This document shows, piece after piece, positions 52,993 through 63,136 of a DNA stretch of 64,000 nucleotides; position 1 is the first letter of the stretch, and each line of letters begins with the position of its first letter. The position numbers and the translations under genes were made by a program. The notes under the pieces were generated by a model, which saw only the letters and a program-made list of their open reading frames with translations, had not been told where the DNA came from and ran no database searches. Where the stretch lies: NCBI RefSeq assembly GCF_002844595.1, contig NZ_PJNW01000016.1:242193-306192 (forward strand), written 5' to 3'. Origin of the DNA: Pleomorphomonas diazotrophica (GTDB lineage: Bacteria; Pseudomonadota; Alphaproteobacteria; Rhizobiales; Pleomorphomonadaceae).

Positions 52993-53955
52993 TCAGAACA
53001 GAGAGTTCGGATCGTAGACCTTTTCGGCGTTCTCCTTGGTCACCGCCAGTACCGGGCAAAGCGAGTAATCGGTGAAGTGGCGCTCGCCGGCATCGTATTT
53101 CTTGATGGTATCGATGGCCATCTCTGCCATGATCTTGGGGTTGTTCTCGCCGGTGGCCTGCATTTCACCGTCGATAATGGCCTTGTAGGCGTTCTTGTTG
53201 CCGTCGTAGCTATAGACCTTGACGTCGGCGAGCTTTCCGGCCGCCTTGAGGGCATGCACCGCACCCAGCGCCATGTCGTCGTTCTCGGTGTAGACGGCGT
53301 TGGTATCGGGATGCGCAGCCATCACGTCTTCCATGGCCTTCAGGCCGCCTTGCTGGTCCCAGCCACCCCAGACCTGGCTCACGATCGTGAAGTTGGTCTT
53401 CGCGGCGGCGCGCAGCTGCCCATCGATGATGCCCCTGAAGAAGTTCATCGAGCGGGTCTGGCCGACGAGGTTGCCCTGGTTGCCGGAGATCAGCGCCACC
53501 TTCATGGGGGTGTCACCGAACTGCGAAGCAGCGTATTCGCCGATGAGCTGGTTGTTGCGGGCATTGTCCGGAGCGATACGCGTGATGACGTCGGCGCCGA
53601 GGGCCAAGTCGCTGTCGATGATGATCACCGGCACCTTCTTGGCGTTGGCCTGCTTGACGATGCGCAGACCGGCAGCCGGATCCTGGGGATTGAGAATCAG
53701 GTAGTCGAGATCCCGGGCCAGCATGTCCTCGACGTCGGCGATCTGCTTGTTGAGATCGGCACGCGCGTCCGTGGTGATCATGGTCCAGCCCTCGGCCGTT
53801 CCCATGGTCTTGATGTGCTCGGTGAGGGCGCTGAAGTACGGTCCATTCAGCGTGCGGTTGGAGAACCCAACCTTGAGTTCCTTTGCCATGGCCGCCCCGG
53901 TGACACACAGGGCCGCCGCGGCGACCGCCGCCAGAGCGATACGCTTAATGTTCAT
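52993..53955 (-). CDS. Ribose-type ABC transporter substrate-binding protein (module 3)
   Basis: A 320-residue periplasmic protein with a signal peptide (MNIKRIALAAVAAAALCVTG, cleavage near AMA-KE). KVGFSNRTLNGPYFSALTEH, DLDYLILNPQDPAAGLRIVK, VPVIIIDSDLALGADVITRI and DTNAVYTENDDMALGAVHAL show the type I binding fold. It is the first gene of the minus-strand operon, 595 bases from the divergent kinase gene. Context suggests a polyol or ketohexose ligand. Confidence 0.9.
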   Translation of the reverse strand: MNIKRIALAAVAAAALCVTGAAMAKELKVGFSNRTLNGPYFSALTEHIKTMGTAEGWTMITTDARADLNKQIADVEDMLARDLDYLILNPQDPAAGLRIVKQANAKKVPVIIIDSDLALGADVITRIAPDNARNNQLIGEYAASQFGDTPMKVALISGNQGNLVGQTRSMNFFRGIIDGQLRAAAKTNFTIVSQVWGGWDQQGGLKAMEDVMAAHPDTNAVYTENDDMALGAVHALKAAGKLADVKVYSYDGNKNAYKAIIDGEMQATGENNPKIMAEMAIDTIKKYDAGERHFTDYSLCPVLAVTKENAEKVYDPNSLF

Positions 53956-54550
53956 TGTTTCCTCCTAAGCAACCTCTGGTCAATCCTCTCTCGACCAGAG
54001 GGCGAAAGCCGTTTGGAATAGTCAAAGCGTACTAGCGAGCCAGCACATAAAGCCCAGGCAGCCATATGCGCGCAGATAACTACGTTTTGGCGACGGCCGC
54101 GCCAAAGCAACCTTCTCCAGGTCGCTCCCGGAACCGTCAGTCCATAGATTTTATGCTTGGCTCCTCCTGTTGCCCGAGGCACCACCTCAGCCCTTGAGCA
54201 ACTACCCAGACAGTGAGCATTATATCAGGGCAAATGTCAAGCACATGAGCTAATGCCTTGGTATAATGCAATTTTAAGGTGTGTATTTTTCCCATAAATC
54301 TACATTTAATTGCATAATTGGGCGAGAATTTTGCTCGATAGCCGCCCAGCCAATCTGCGTTTGCGCCTTATTTGCAAGTTTCACATCCATCAACGGCGCC
54401 TCATTGGTATTTGGCATATGCCATCATGATTGGCAATTGCCATAGCTGAAGCGGCTTGGTAAGGTCTTCTCGAGGATAAGGTTGGCACCTTCGGTAGTCG
54501 CTTGCCTGATCACCCAGAAGATCGGTGGCGACGCCAAGGGGGAGGTTCGC
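53956..54550. other. Divergent regulatory region between two polyol operons
   Basis: An AT-rich 595-base region without a gene. Besides the twin palindromes listed separately, it contains ATGCAATT (54266-54273) and its complement AATTGCAT (54308-54315). This arrangement suggests control of both divergent operons by one regulator, probably the SorC-type protein encoded at 57272. Confidence 0.5.
54412..54442. promoter_or_regulatory. Twin perfect palindromes TGGCATATGCCA and TGGCAATTGCCA
   Basis: Two perfect 12-base palindromes share the form TGGCA-N2-TGCCA, at 54412-54423 and 54431-54442, with centres 19 bases apart. They lie 110-140 bases before the FGGY kinase start. This is typical of paired operators for a dimeric sugar regulator. 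Confidence 0.6.
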
Positions 54551-56047
54551 TTGAGTTTCATACTGACGGTCGACATCGGTACGTCGAGTTTGAAGGCAGT
54601 CCTGTTCAACGCCGAACTCAACGTGGTCGCCCAATCGAAGCAGGAATACCCGACGAGCTATCCCAGAATCGGCTGGGCAGAGCAGGATCCCGATCTTTGG
54701 AATGACGCCCTGGCGCGTGCCGTCGGCTGCATCTTGGAGCGAACCGGGCTTCGTCCAGACGCCATCGGTGGAATTGGCGTCGACGGCATGTCGAGCCTGA
54801 TGCTTCCCGTCGATCGGGAAGGAAACGCACTCTGCCCGGGACTCATATGGCTCGATCGCCGAGCGCAAGAGCAAAGCGATTTCGTCAGCCGCCATTACGG
54901 AAATCTTCAGCTCAGGGTTTCGGGAAACCGCTCCGATCCGTCCAACTTCGGCCCGAAAGCCATGTGGCTGCGGGACCAACGGCGGGACATCTACGACGCC
55001 TGTGCTTCACTGCTGCATTGTAGTTCCTACCTGGTTCACCAGTTGACCGGCGTCTTTCTCATGAACCGCTCCGAAGCGGCTCTGTCTCAGCTTTGCGACA
55101 TCCGCTCGGGTACCTACTCGGAAGAGCTCATCGAAGCATCCGGGATAGATCGCCGTAAACTGCCGGAGATCGCCGGCTGTAGCGACGTGGTCGGCCGGGT
55201 CACGATGGCGGCGGCCGAGCGTTTCGGGCTTGCTGCCGGGACCCCGGTTATCGCCGGCGCAATGGACAACGTCGCAGCGACGGTTGGGCTCGGTCTCCGT
55301 AACGATGGGGACGCCTACATCGCGGCGGGAACCGCAACCAACGTTGGCGTTCTCGTCGATGCCCCGCCCGTCGATGGATATGGCCTGACGTATCATGCCG
55401 GCATTGAGGGAAAATGGCTCGTCAACGGCAGCGTTGACTATGGCAGCGCCGGACTCCTGTGGTTCCGCAACCTTCTCGGCGAGAAGGATTTCGAGAAGCT
55501 TTGCGCCGACGCCGAAGAGGTCGGTCGCGGCGAGCACCCTCTTGTTTTTCTACCCTACATGACCGGCCAGCGCGCTCCACTCTGGAGCGATGCGCTGTCG
55601 GGTATCGTGATGGGAGTTACACCAGGCACCGATCGCCGGCATCTCGCCCGCATGTTCATGGAAAGCACGGCGCTGGGGGCCCGCCATGTCTTTCAGAAAT
55701 TGAGGGCGAAGCGTCCGTCTTCCGCGGCGCTCACGGGTGGAATTACCAACAATCGGTTTTGGACCGGCGTTTTCGCCGACGCCACGGGGATGAGCCTGAC
55801 GCCTTCACGCCAGAAAGAGGTGGGCAACCTTGGCCTGGCGATCCTGACCGGTCTCGGCATCGGAACTTTCCACTCCACCGATGAAGCGTTCTCCCTTTTG
55901 CCGGTCGACTGCACGCGTGAGCCCGATCCTGGTTCTCGCGGCTACTACGACGACCTCTTCGCGCTTTTTGACGCCGCCTACGAAAACAATCGCAGCGTGT
56001 TGGTCCAGCTTGATGAAATCAGACGGAAATATGGGGTGGAAAAATGA
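54551..56047 (+). CDS. FGGY-family carbohydrate kinase
   Basis: A 498-residue kinase related to xylulokinase and polyol kinases. FILTVDIGTSSLKAVLFNAE is the N-terminal phosphate loop. GIGVDGMSSLMLPVDREGNA, AGAMDNVAATVGLG, YIAAGTATNVGVLV and AALTGGITNNRFWTGVFADA complete the actin-like ATPase core. The start is TTG at 54551, five bases after GGAGG; the ATG-led frame from 54482 has no similarity. It overlaps the next gene by four bases. With the GatD-like dehydrogenase it may phosphorylate a polyol before oxidation, replacing the PTS step of the enteric galactitol route. Confidence 0.88.
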   Translation: MSFILTVDIGTSSLKAVLFNAELNVVAQSKQEYPTSYPRIGWAEQDPDLWNDALARAVGCILERTGLRPDAIGGIGVDGMSSLMLPVDREGNALCPGLIWLDRRAQEQSDFVSRHYGNLQLRVSGNRSDPSNFGPKAMWLRDQRRDIYDACASLLHCSSYLVHQLTGVFLMNRSEAALSQLCDIRSGTYSEELIEASGIDRRKLPEIAGCSDVVGRVTMAAAERFGLAAGTPVIAGAMDNVAATVGLGLRNDGDAYIAAGTATNVGVLVDAPPVDGYGLTYHAGIEGKWLVNGSVDYGSAGLLWFRNLLGEKDFEKLCADAEEVGRGEHPLVFLPYMTGQRAPLWSDALSGIVMGVTPGTDRRHLARMFMESTALGARHVFQKLRAKRPSSAALTGGITNNRFWTGVFADATGMSLTPSRQKEVGNLGLAILTGLGIGTFHSTDEAFSLLPVDCTREPDPGSRGYYDDLFALFDAAYENNRSVLVQLDEIRRKYGVEK

Positions 56048-57078
56048 GGGCAGCTGTTCTCCATGGAAACGCCGATCTTCGGGTCGAGGAAGTTGCGGAC
56101 CCTGAGATTGGTGAAGGCGAACTTCTGGTCCGTGTCGCCTATAGCGGTGTTTGCGGCTCGGACGTTCCTCGCCTCATCCATAACGGCGCACACTTCTACC
56201 CGCTCGTTCTTGGGCATGAGTTCTCCGGAACCGTCGTGGAGGTTGGCACAGGTATCGAGCATAACCTGATCGGCAAGAAAGTGGCATGCGCGCCTCTTGT
56301 GCCGATTTTCGAGCACCCGCAATCCCAGCGCGGCAATTTTGCGCTCGGCAAGGGCTACAGCTTCATCGGCTCGCGGCAATCGGGCGGATTTGCCGAGTAC
56401 GTGGTCATGCCGCGCCTCAACGCCGTCCTTCTCGACGATTCGATCGACCTGCTCGCGGGCGCCTTCATGGAGCCGCTGACCGTCGGACTGCATGCGATCA
56501 ACATCATGGATTTCCGCCCCGGCCGAACGACGGCGGTCGTCGGCATGGGAACCATCGGCATCTTGCTGATGCAATCGGCGAAGCTGCTTGGCGCCGGTCC
56601 GATCTGCGCCTTCGACGTCGATCCCACCAAGCTTGAGCTAGCCAGGACCTACGGCGCCGATACGGTTGTCGACTCACGCGACGAGGCGGCGGTGAGCGCC
56701 GCAATAGAGGCTGGCGGCTATGAGATCGTGTTCGAGACGGCCGGAGTTCCCGCAGCCGAAATCCTGGCCCTCAAGATTGCGGCCGGCAAGGGGCGCGTCA
56801 TGTACGTCGGCACTCCGCACGTCCCGCTGACGCTCCAGCCCGCCGAGTTCGAGGAGATCAACCGCAAGGAACTCACGATCCAGGGATCATGGATGAACTA
56901 CTCGGCTCCATTTCCGGGATGGGAGTGGACCTTTGGCGCCGAGGCTTTGGGCAACAACCGGATCAGACTAGATGGCCTGATCGATAGGGTTTTGCCTTTG
57001 TCGCAGGCCGGAGCAGTTCCAGAATTACTCCTTTCAAAGTCCGTCCGGGGCAAGATCATGCTGGACGCCACGCGGTAG
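56044..57078 (+). CDS. GatD-like polyol-phosphate dehydrogenase lacking the structural zinc site
   Basis: A 344-residue MDR enzyme closely resembling enteric galactitol-1-phosphate 5-dehydrogenase: GVCGSDVPRLIHNGAHFYPL, LGHEFSG, YSFIGSRQSGGFAEYVVMPR and RKELTIQGSWMNYSAPFPGW. Catalytic zinc residues Cys37, His58 and Glu59 are present. The four structural-zinc cysteines of GatD are replaced by Ile88, His91, Ser94 and Gly102 (PLVPIFEHPQSQRGNFALGK). The NAD motif is VVGMGTIGILLMQSAKLLG. It overlaps the kinase gene by four bases. Expected product is a ketose phosphate such as tagatose 6-phosphate. Confidence 0.87.
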   Translation: MRAAVLHGNADLRVEEVADPEIGEGELLVRVAYSGVCGSDVPRLIHNGAHFYPLVLGHEFSGTVVEVGTGIEHNLIGKKVACAPLVPIFEHPQSQRGNFALGKGYSFIGSRQSGGFAEYVVMPRLNAVLLDDSIDLLAGAFMEPLTVGLHAINIMDFRPGRTTAVVGMGTIGILLMQSAKLLGAGPICAFDVDPTKLELARTYGADTVVDSRDEAAVSAAIEAGGYEIVFETAGVPAAEILALKIAAGKGRVMYVGTPHVPLTLQPAEFEEINRKELTIQGSWMNYSAPFPGWEWTFGAEALGNNRIRLDGLIDRVLPLSQAGAVPELLLSKSVRGKIMLDATR

Positions 57079-57271
57079 TAGCCTAAATGCCATCCAGTCT
57101 TCAAACGCTTGAGGGGTCTGAGCGTGTGAGATATTAGGTTTTCATGAACCTACAGTTTGCGCCGAGGCACTTCCTGCCGAGCCGTCGCCCGGCAAGTGTG
57201 AGGTGTTCGGCGCATCCATCCTCCATGACCCTCTTGGGTCATGCGACGCCAGAGAAGATTGGATCGGCCCA

Positions 57272-58231
57272 ATGGTGCTGCCACCCAAGGAGCTGCAGGA
57301 ACGAAGGCTCGATCAAGCGGCTCGGGCAGCCTGGCTTTACTACATCGCCGGGAACACGCAGGACGAAGTCGCGACGAAACTCGGCGTTTCCCGTCAGACG
57401 GCGCAGCGCCTCGTGTCGATCGCGGTCTCGGAAAAGCTGATCAAGTTTCGGCTCGATCACCCGATTGCCGAGTGCGTGGAGTTGGAAGAGCGTATCCGCG
57501 AACGATTCGAGTTGAGAACCTGTACGGTGGTGCCGACGGCCGACGCCGCGACGGTGCAATCCGGCGGCATCGCGGTCGCCCTGGCGGAGTATATCGAGAA
57601 CGCCCTATCGGTTCCCGAACCGACCGTGATCGGCCTGTCGACGGGAAGGACGCTGCTCGCCGCGGTATCCGAAGTGCCGACCATGAACCAGCCGGACCAC
57701 AAGATAATCTCCCTTATCGGAGCAATGTCTCGTGACGGACGGGCCAGTCACTACGAAGTCGTATCGCGTTTGGCCGACAAGGCAAACGCCCAGTGTTTCC
57801 CAATGCCCACCCCCGTCGTTACTTCGACCATCGAAGAGCGCGCATTGCTTCAGAGCCAGAGATCGTACCAGACCATCCTGTCGCTCGCCGAGAAGGCCAG
57901 CGCCTGTTTCGTCGGTGTTTGCGAAATTGCCTGGAACTGTCCGCTTCAACGAGACGGCTTTCTGACCGAAGCCGAGGTCGTCGAGCTGGCCGACCGCGGC
58001 GCGGTCGGGGAAATCGCAGGGTGGGCCTTCAACGCCGCAGGTCAGGTTCTCGAGGGATCCACCAACGATCGTGTTGCCGGTATCCCGATGTCGCTCATGC
58101 AGCAACTGCCGACCGTGGCCGCCGGTAGCGGCATCAACAAGGTGCAGGCAATCCGAGGGGCTCTGCGGGGGCGTCTGCTGAGTGGACTCATTACCGATCA
58201 GGCAACGGCGGGCGCTCTTCTGGTTGGCTGA
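57272..58231 (+). CDS. SorC-family sugar-binding transcriptional regulator
   Basis: The 319-residue regulator has an N-terminal helix-turn-helix (YIAGNTQDEVATKLGVSRQT, AQRLVSIAVSEKL) and a SorC/DeoR-like effector domain (TVIGLSTGRTLLAAVSEVPT; IISLIGAMSRDGRASHYEVV; GIPMSLMQQLPTVAAGSGIN). Such proteins bind phosphorylated sugars and control polyol operons. ATG 57272 gives the usual start. It lies 193 bases after the GatD-like gene on the same strand and is the natural candidate to bind the palindromes at 54412-54442 and perhaps that at 58471. Confidence 0.88.
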   Translation: MVLPPKELQERRLDQAARAAWLYYIAGNTQDEVATKLGVSRQTAQRLVSIAVSEKLIKFRLDHPIAECVELEERIRERFELRTCTVVPTADAATVQSGGIAVALAEYIENALSVPEPTVIGLSTGRTLLAAVSEVPTMNQPDHKIISLIGAMSRDGRASHYEVVSRLADKANAQCFPMPTPVVTSTIEERALLQSQRSYQTILSLAEKASACFVGVCEIAWNCPLQRDGFLTEAEVVELADRGAVGEIAGWAFNAAGQVLEGSTNDRVAGIPMSLMQQLPTVAAGSGINKVQAIRGALRGRLLSGLITDQATAGALLVG

Positions 58232-58702
58232 GGCCGGCTGGTTTCGCCGCGTGACGCCCGACTTCAGACAAGGCCACACCAACCATAGCATCGCCGTCCG
58301 CCGGACCGGAGGGTCTTGGCGGCCGGTGTTTGCGCGGAGCGCCCTGCCCCCGGTCACGCGCAGCCGGGCGGAATCGACCCGACCGAACCAACCCGGACAT
58401 CAACCTCATGCATTTGCTGCCTTGTCATCCTGACCCACGGGGAGAACATTTCATACGGCGCTCAAAATTATTACGCGCGTAAAAGTTCTGTGTTGACATG
58501 CGGCAACATTCCGTGATGTGTTGGCCCTGCTGAGACGAAGGGAAACCTCCGTCGAGGCGTGTTCGCCGGAAGGCCCGCTCGTGGGCCCAATGGGCGAGGC
58601 TCCGCCTGGCGCGAGCCTGTTTGCCCGACAAGTTCAACACCGGCCGGCATGTCTCTTGATCCTGAGGATGGATTGGAGCGGCGGCCATGTGGGAGGAACA
58701 AG
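58232..58702. other. Promoter region of module 4
   Basis: These 471 bases precede the second ribose-type operon. No convincing gene is seen in it. The notable signals are a 12-base palindrome and TTGACA near 58471-58498, described separately. Confidence 0.5.
58471..58498 (+). promoter_or_regulatory. Palindrome TTACGCGCGTAA next to a -35-like TTGACA
   Basis: TTACGCGCGTAA (58471-58482) is a perfect palindrome. TTGACA follows at 58493-58498; 17 bases further the hexamer ATGTGT is only a weak -10. The pair lies about 205 bases before the binding-protein gene. Confidence 0.4.
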
Positions 58703-59593
58703 ATGACTATTCGTTCGTTTGCTCGCCTGGCTCTCGCCGGCTCCGCCTTCGCTTTCCTCGCCACGTCGGCTATGGCCGACGGCATCGGCGCTTCGCTGCT
58801 CACCCAGCAGCACCCGTTCTACATCGAGCTCGCCGACGCCATGAAGGCCGAGGCCTCCGCCAAGAACGTTCCGCTCGAAGTGGCGATCGCCAACCAGGAC
58901 CTCAACAAGCAGCTTGCCGACGTCGAGGACTTCATCGTCAAGGGTGTCGACGTCATCGTCTTGTCGCCGGTTGACAGCAAGGGCGTGAAAGCGGTGATCG
59001 AGAAGGCTCAGAAGGCCGGGATCAAGGTAATCACCGTCGACGTGCCGGCCAACGGCGTCGAGGTCACCTCCTACATTGGCACCGACAACTACGCCGGCGG
59101 CGTCAAGGCCGGCGAGCTGATGGCCAAGGAGCTCGGCGACAAGGGCAAGGTGGCGATCATCGATTATCCGACCGTTCAGTCGGTGGTGAACCGCATCGAC
59201 GGCTTCAAGAAGGCCATCGGCGAGCACAAGGACATCGAGATCGTCGCGCAGCAGACCGGCATCACTCGCGCCGAGGCGCTGGCCGCCGCGCAGAACATGC
59301 TGCAGGCCAACCCCGACATCCAGGGCATCTTCGGCTTCGGTGACGACGCCGCGCTCGCCGCCGCCGTGGCGGTGAAGTCGGCCGGTCTCGAGAGCCAGGT
59401 CAAGGTGATCGGCTTCGACGGCATGGAAGAGGCCCGCAAGGCCGTGGATACCAACCCGGTCATGGTCGGCGTCATCCAGCAGTTCCCGGGCGAGATGGGC
59501 AAGCGGGCCGTCGACACGGCCATCGACGTCATCGCCGGCAAGGATGTGCCGGCCGAGCAGCCGATCGAGCCGGGCGTCTACACCCGCAAGTGA
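58703..59593 (+). CDS. Ribose-type ABC transporter substrate-binding protein (module 4)
   Basis: The 296-residue periplasmic protein has a signal peptide (MTIRSFARLALAGSAFAFLA, cleavage near AMA-DG). ASLLTQQHPFYIELADAMKA, GVDVIVLSPVDSKGVKAVIE, YIGTDNYAGGVKAGELMAKE and GIFGFGDDAALAAAVAVKSA fit the RbsB-like fold. GGGAGGA precedes ATG 58703, giving a strong start. Being followed by a PfkB kinase and a GatZ-like gene, it likely binds a ketohexose or polyol. Confidence 0.9.
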   Translation: MTIRSFARLALAGSAFAFLATSAMADGIGASLLTQQHPFYIELADAMKAEASAKNVPLEVAIANQDLNKQLADVEDFIVKGVDVIVLSPVDSKGVKAVIEKAQKAGIKVITVDVPANGVEVTSYIGTDNYAGGVKAGELMAKELGDKGKVAIIDYPTVQSVVNRIDGFKKAIGEHKDIEIVAQQTGITRAEALAAAQNMLQANPDIQGIFGFGDDAALAAAVAVKSAGLESQVKVIGFDGMEEARKAVDTNPVMVGVIQQFPGEMGKRAVDTAIDVIAGKDVPAEQPIEPGVYTRK

Positions 59594-59608
59594 TATAAGC
59601 AGAAGGAG

Positions 59609-59636
59609 CGCGGGGCGGCTTGGCGGCGGCCCCGCG
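59609..59636 (+). other. Hairpin after module-4 binding-protein gene
   Basis: CGCGGGGC (59609-59616) pairs perfectly with GCCCCGCG (59629-59636), 15 bases after the stop and before the ATPase gene. A T-poor tail argues for partial termination or mRNA protection. Confidence 0.6.
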
Positions 59637-59703
59637 TCTTCCCTCCCTCGTCAGTCCGGCGTCAGTCGCGGCCGAGGGCACTCGCGTCGGAAAGGAGGCG
59701 GGC

Positions 59704-61214
<1,511 letters not shown>

Positions 61215-61218
<4 letters not shown>

Positions 61219-62186
61219 GCGACGAAAAACATGTAAGCTCCGCCCAGAAGCCCATTGCCAAGCTGCTCCGGCAGTATGGCGGCATCCTGGTCTCCCTGGT
61301 GATCCTCTGCATCATCTTCTCGGTGATGAACCCGCGCTTCATGACGGTCGCCAACCTCATGAACGTTCTGCAGCAGATCGCGGTGATCGCCATCGCCGCC
61401 TTCGGCATGACCTGGGTGATCCTGCTCGGCGAGATCGACCTGTCCATCGGCTCAATCATCGCCGTCGCCGGCATGGCCGCCGCGCAGGCCTTTCTGGCCG
61501 GCTTCGGCTTCATGCCGACGCTCCTGCTGACGCTACTCGCCGGAGCGGCAATGGGTCTTGCCAACGGCGCGCTCACCGCCAAGCTCGGGCTGCCATCGTT
61601 CATCGTGACGGTGGCGACGATGGGCATCTTCCGCGGCCTCGTCAGCCTGCCGACCAATGGCGCGCCGGCGATGATCGAAGATCCCACCTGGATCGCCATC
61701 GGCGCCGAAAGCTTCGTCGGCCTGCCGATCATCATCTGGATCGTCGTGGTGTTGTTCGTCTTCAACCACGTGCTCCTGTCGAAGACCACCTTCGGTCGCC
61801 GGGCCTATCTCACCGGCGGCAACCGCGAAGCGGCCATCTACTCGGGCATCAAGGTCGACCGGGTGAAGATCACCATCTTCATGATCTCCGGCATCATGGC
61901 GGCGATCTCCGGCATCCTCCTGTCATCACGCCTCTATTCCGCCCAGACCAACGCCGGCACCAGCTACGAGCTCGACGCCATCGCGGCGGCCGTCCTCGGC
62001 GGCACCAGTCTGGCCGGTGGCGTCGGTACCATGATCGGTACCCTCATCGGCGCGCTGATCATCGGCGTCATGAACAACGGCATGAACATGCTGTCCGTCC
62101 CCTACTTCTATCAGCTGATCGTCAAGGGCTTGGTCATCCTGCTGGCCGTCTGGCTCGACGTTCGTTCCAAGCGGGCCAAGCAATAA
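61215..62186 (+). CDS. Ribose-type ABC transporter permease (module 4)
   Basis: A 323-residue RbsC-like permease with WVILLGEIDLSIGSIIAVAG, VTVATMGIFRGLVSLPTNGA, RAYLTGGNREAAIYSGIKVD and SYELDAIAAAVLGGTSLAGG. Glu replaces the more common Gly in the IDLS motif (LGEIDLS versus TGGIDLS). Start and stop overlap both neighbouring genes (four bases and one base), so the unit is tightly coupled. Confidence 0.93.
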
Positions 62187-63133
62187 TGCGTCAGAGCAAG
62201 GTACTCACCATCGGCGAGGTGCTGGTGGAAATCGTCGCGACGGAACGCGGCAACGGCTTTCGCGAGCCGGTCAAGCTGATCGGCCCCTTCCCCTCCGGCG
62301 CACCGGCCATCTTCATCGACCAGGTCGGCAAGCTAGGGCAAGCCGCGGCCATCATTTCGCGGGTCGGCGATGATGACTTCGGCCACGTCAATCTCGATCG
62401 CCTGAAGAGCGACGGCGTCGACGTCTCAGGCATCGATGTCGATCCGCTGGGCACCACCGGCAGCGCCTTCGTGCGCTACCGTGAGGACGGTGGCCGCAAC
62501 TTCGTCTTCAACATCCGCCACAGCGCCTGCGGCAGCATCGAGATCAAGGGCCCGGCCGCGGCTCTTGTCGAAACTTGCACTCACATGCATGTCATGGGTT
62601 CGTCGCTCTACGCGCCGAGCGTCGTCGAGGCGATTCTGAAGGCGACGCGGAGGATCAAGGCCAAGGGCGGCACGGTATCGTTCGACCCTAACCTCCGCGC
62701 CGAGATTCTGAACAGCCCCGGCATGCGCGAGGCGCTCGCCATCGTGCTGGGCGAAACCGACCTGTTCCTGCCGAGCGGCGAGGAGTTGTTCCTGTTCTCG
62801 CCGGCCGACAGCGAGAAGGAAGCCGTCGCCAACCTCCTGAAAGGCGGCGTCAAGGCCGTCGTCCTGAAGCGCGGGGCGGCCGGCGCCAGCTACTTCGACG
62901 CGACCCGCGAGGTCAGCCTGCCGGGCTTTAAGGTGACGGAGGTCGATCCGACCGGCGCCGGAGACTGCTTCGGTGCCACCTTCGTCACCTTCTGGCTTGC
63001 CGGCGCCGATCCCGAGACGGCGCTCCGCTATGCCAATGCCGCCGGGGCCAAGGCCGTTACCCGCTCCGGCCCGATGGAAGGCGCGTCGACTCGCGCCGAA
63101 CTCGACGCGCTGATCGCCGAACAGAGGACCTGA
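62186..63133 (+). CDS. PfkB-family sugar kinase, possible tagatose kinase
   Basis: The 315-residue kinase has VLTIGEVLVEIVATERGNGF, LIGPFPSGAPAIFIDQVGKL, KGGTVSFDPNLRAEILNSPG and VTEVDPTGAGDCFGATFVTF (catalytic Asp in GAGD). KDG-kinase- and fructokinase-like sequences of this kind include tagatose kinases that act beside GatZ-type epimerases in Agrobacterium-type pathways. The next gene, three bases downstream, is GatZ-like, which supports D-tagatose as substrate. It overlaps the permease stop by one base (TAATG). Confidence 0.85.
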   Translation: MRQSKVLTIGEVLVEIVATERGNGFREPVKLIGPFPSGAPAIFIDQVGKLGQAAAIISRVGDDDFGHVNLDRLKSDGVDVSGIDVDPLGTTGSAFVRYREDGGRNFVFNIRHSACGSIEIKGPAAALVETCTHMHVMGSSLYAPSVVEAILKATRRIKAKGGTVSFDPNLRAEILNSPGMREALAIVLGETDLFLPSGEELFLFSPADSEKEAVANLLKGGVKAVVLKRGAAGASYFDATREVSLPGFKVTEVDPTGAGDCFGATFVTFWLAGADPETALRYANAAGAKAVTRSGPMEGASTRAELDALIAEQRT

Positions 63134-63136
63134 GCC

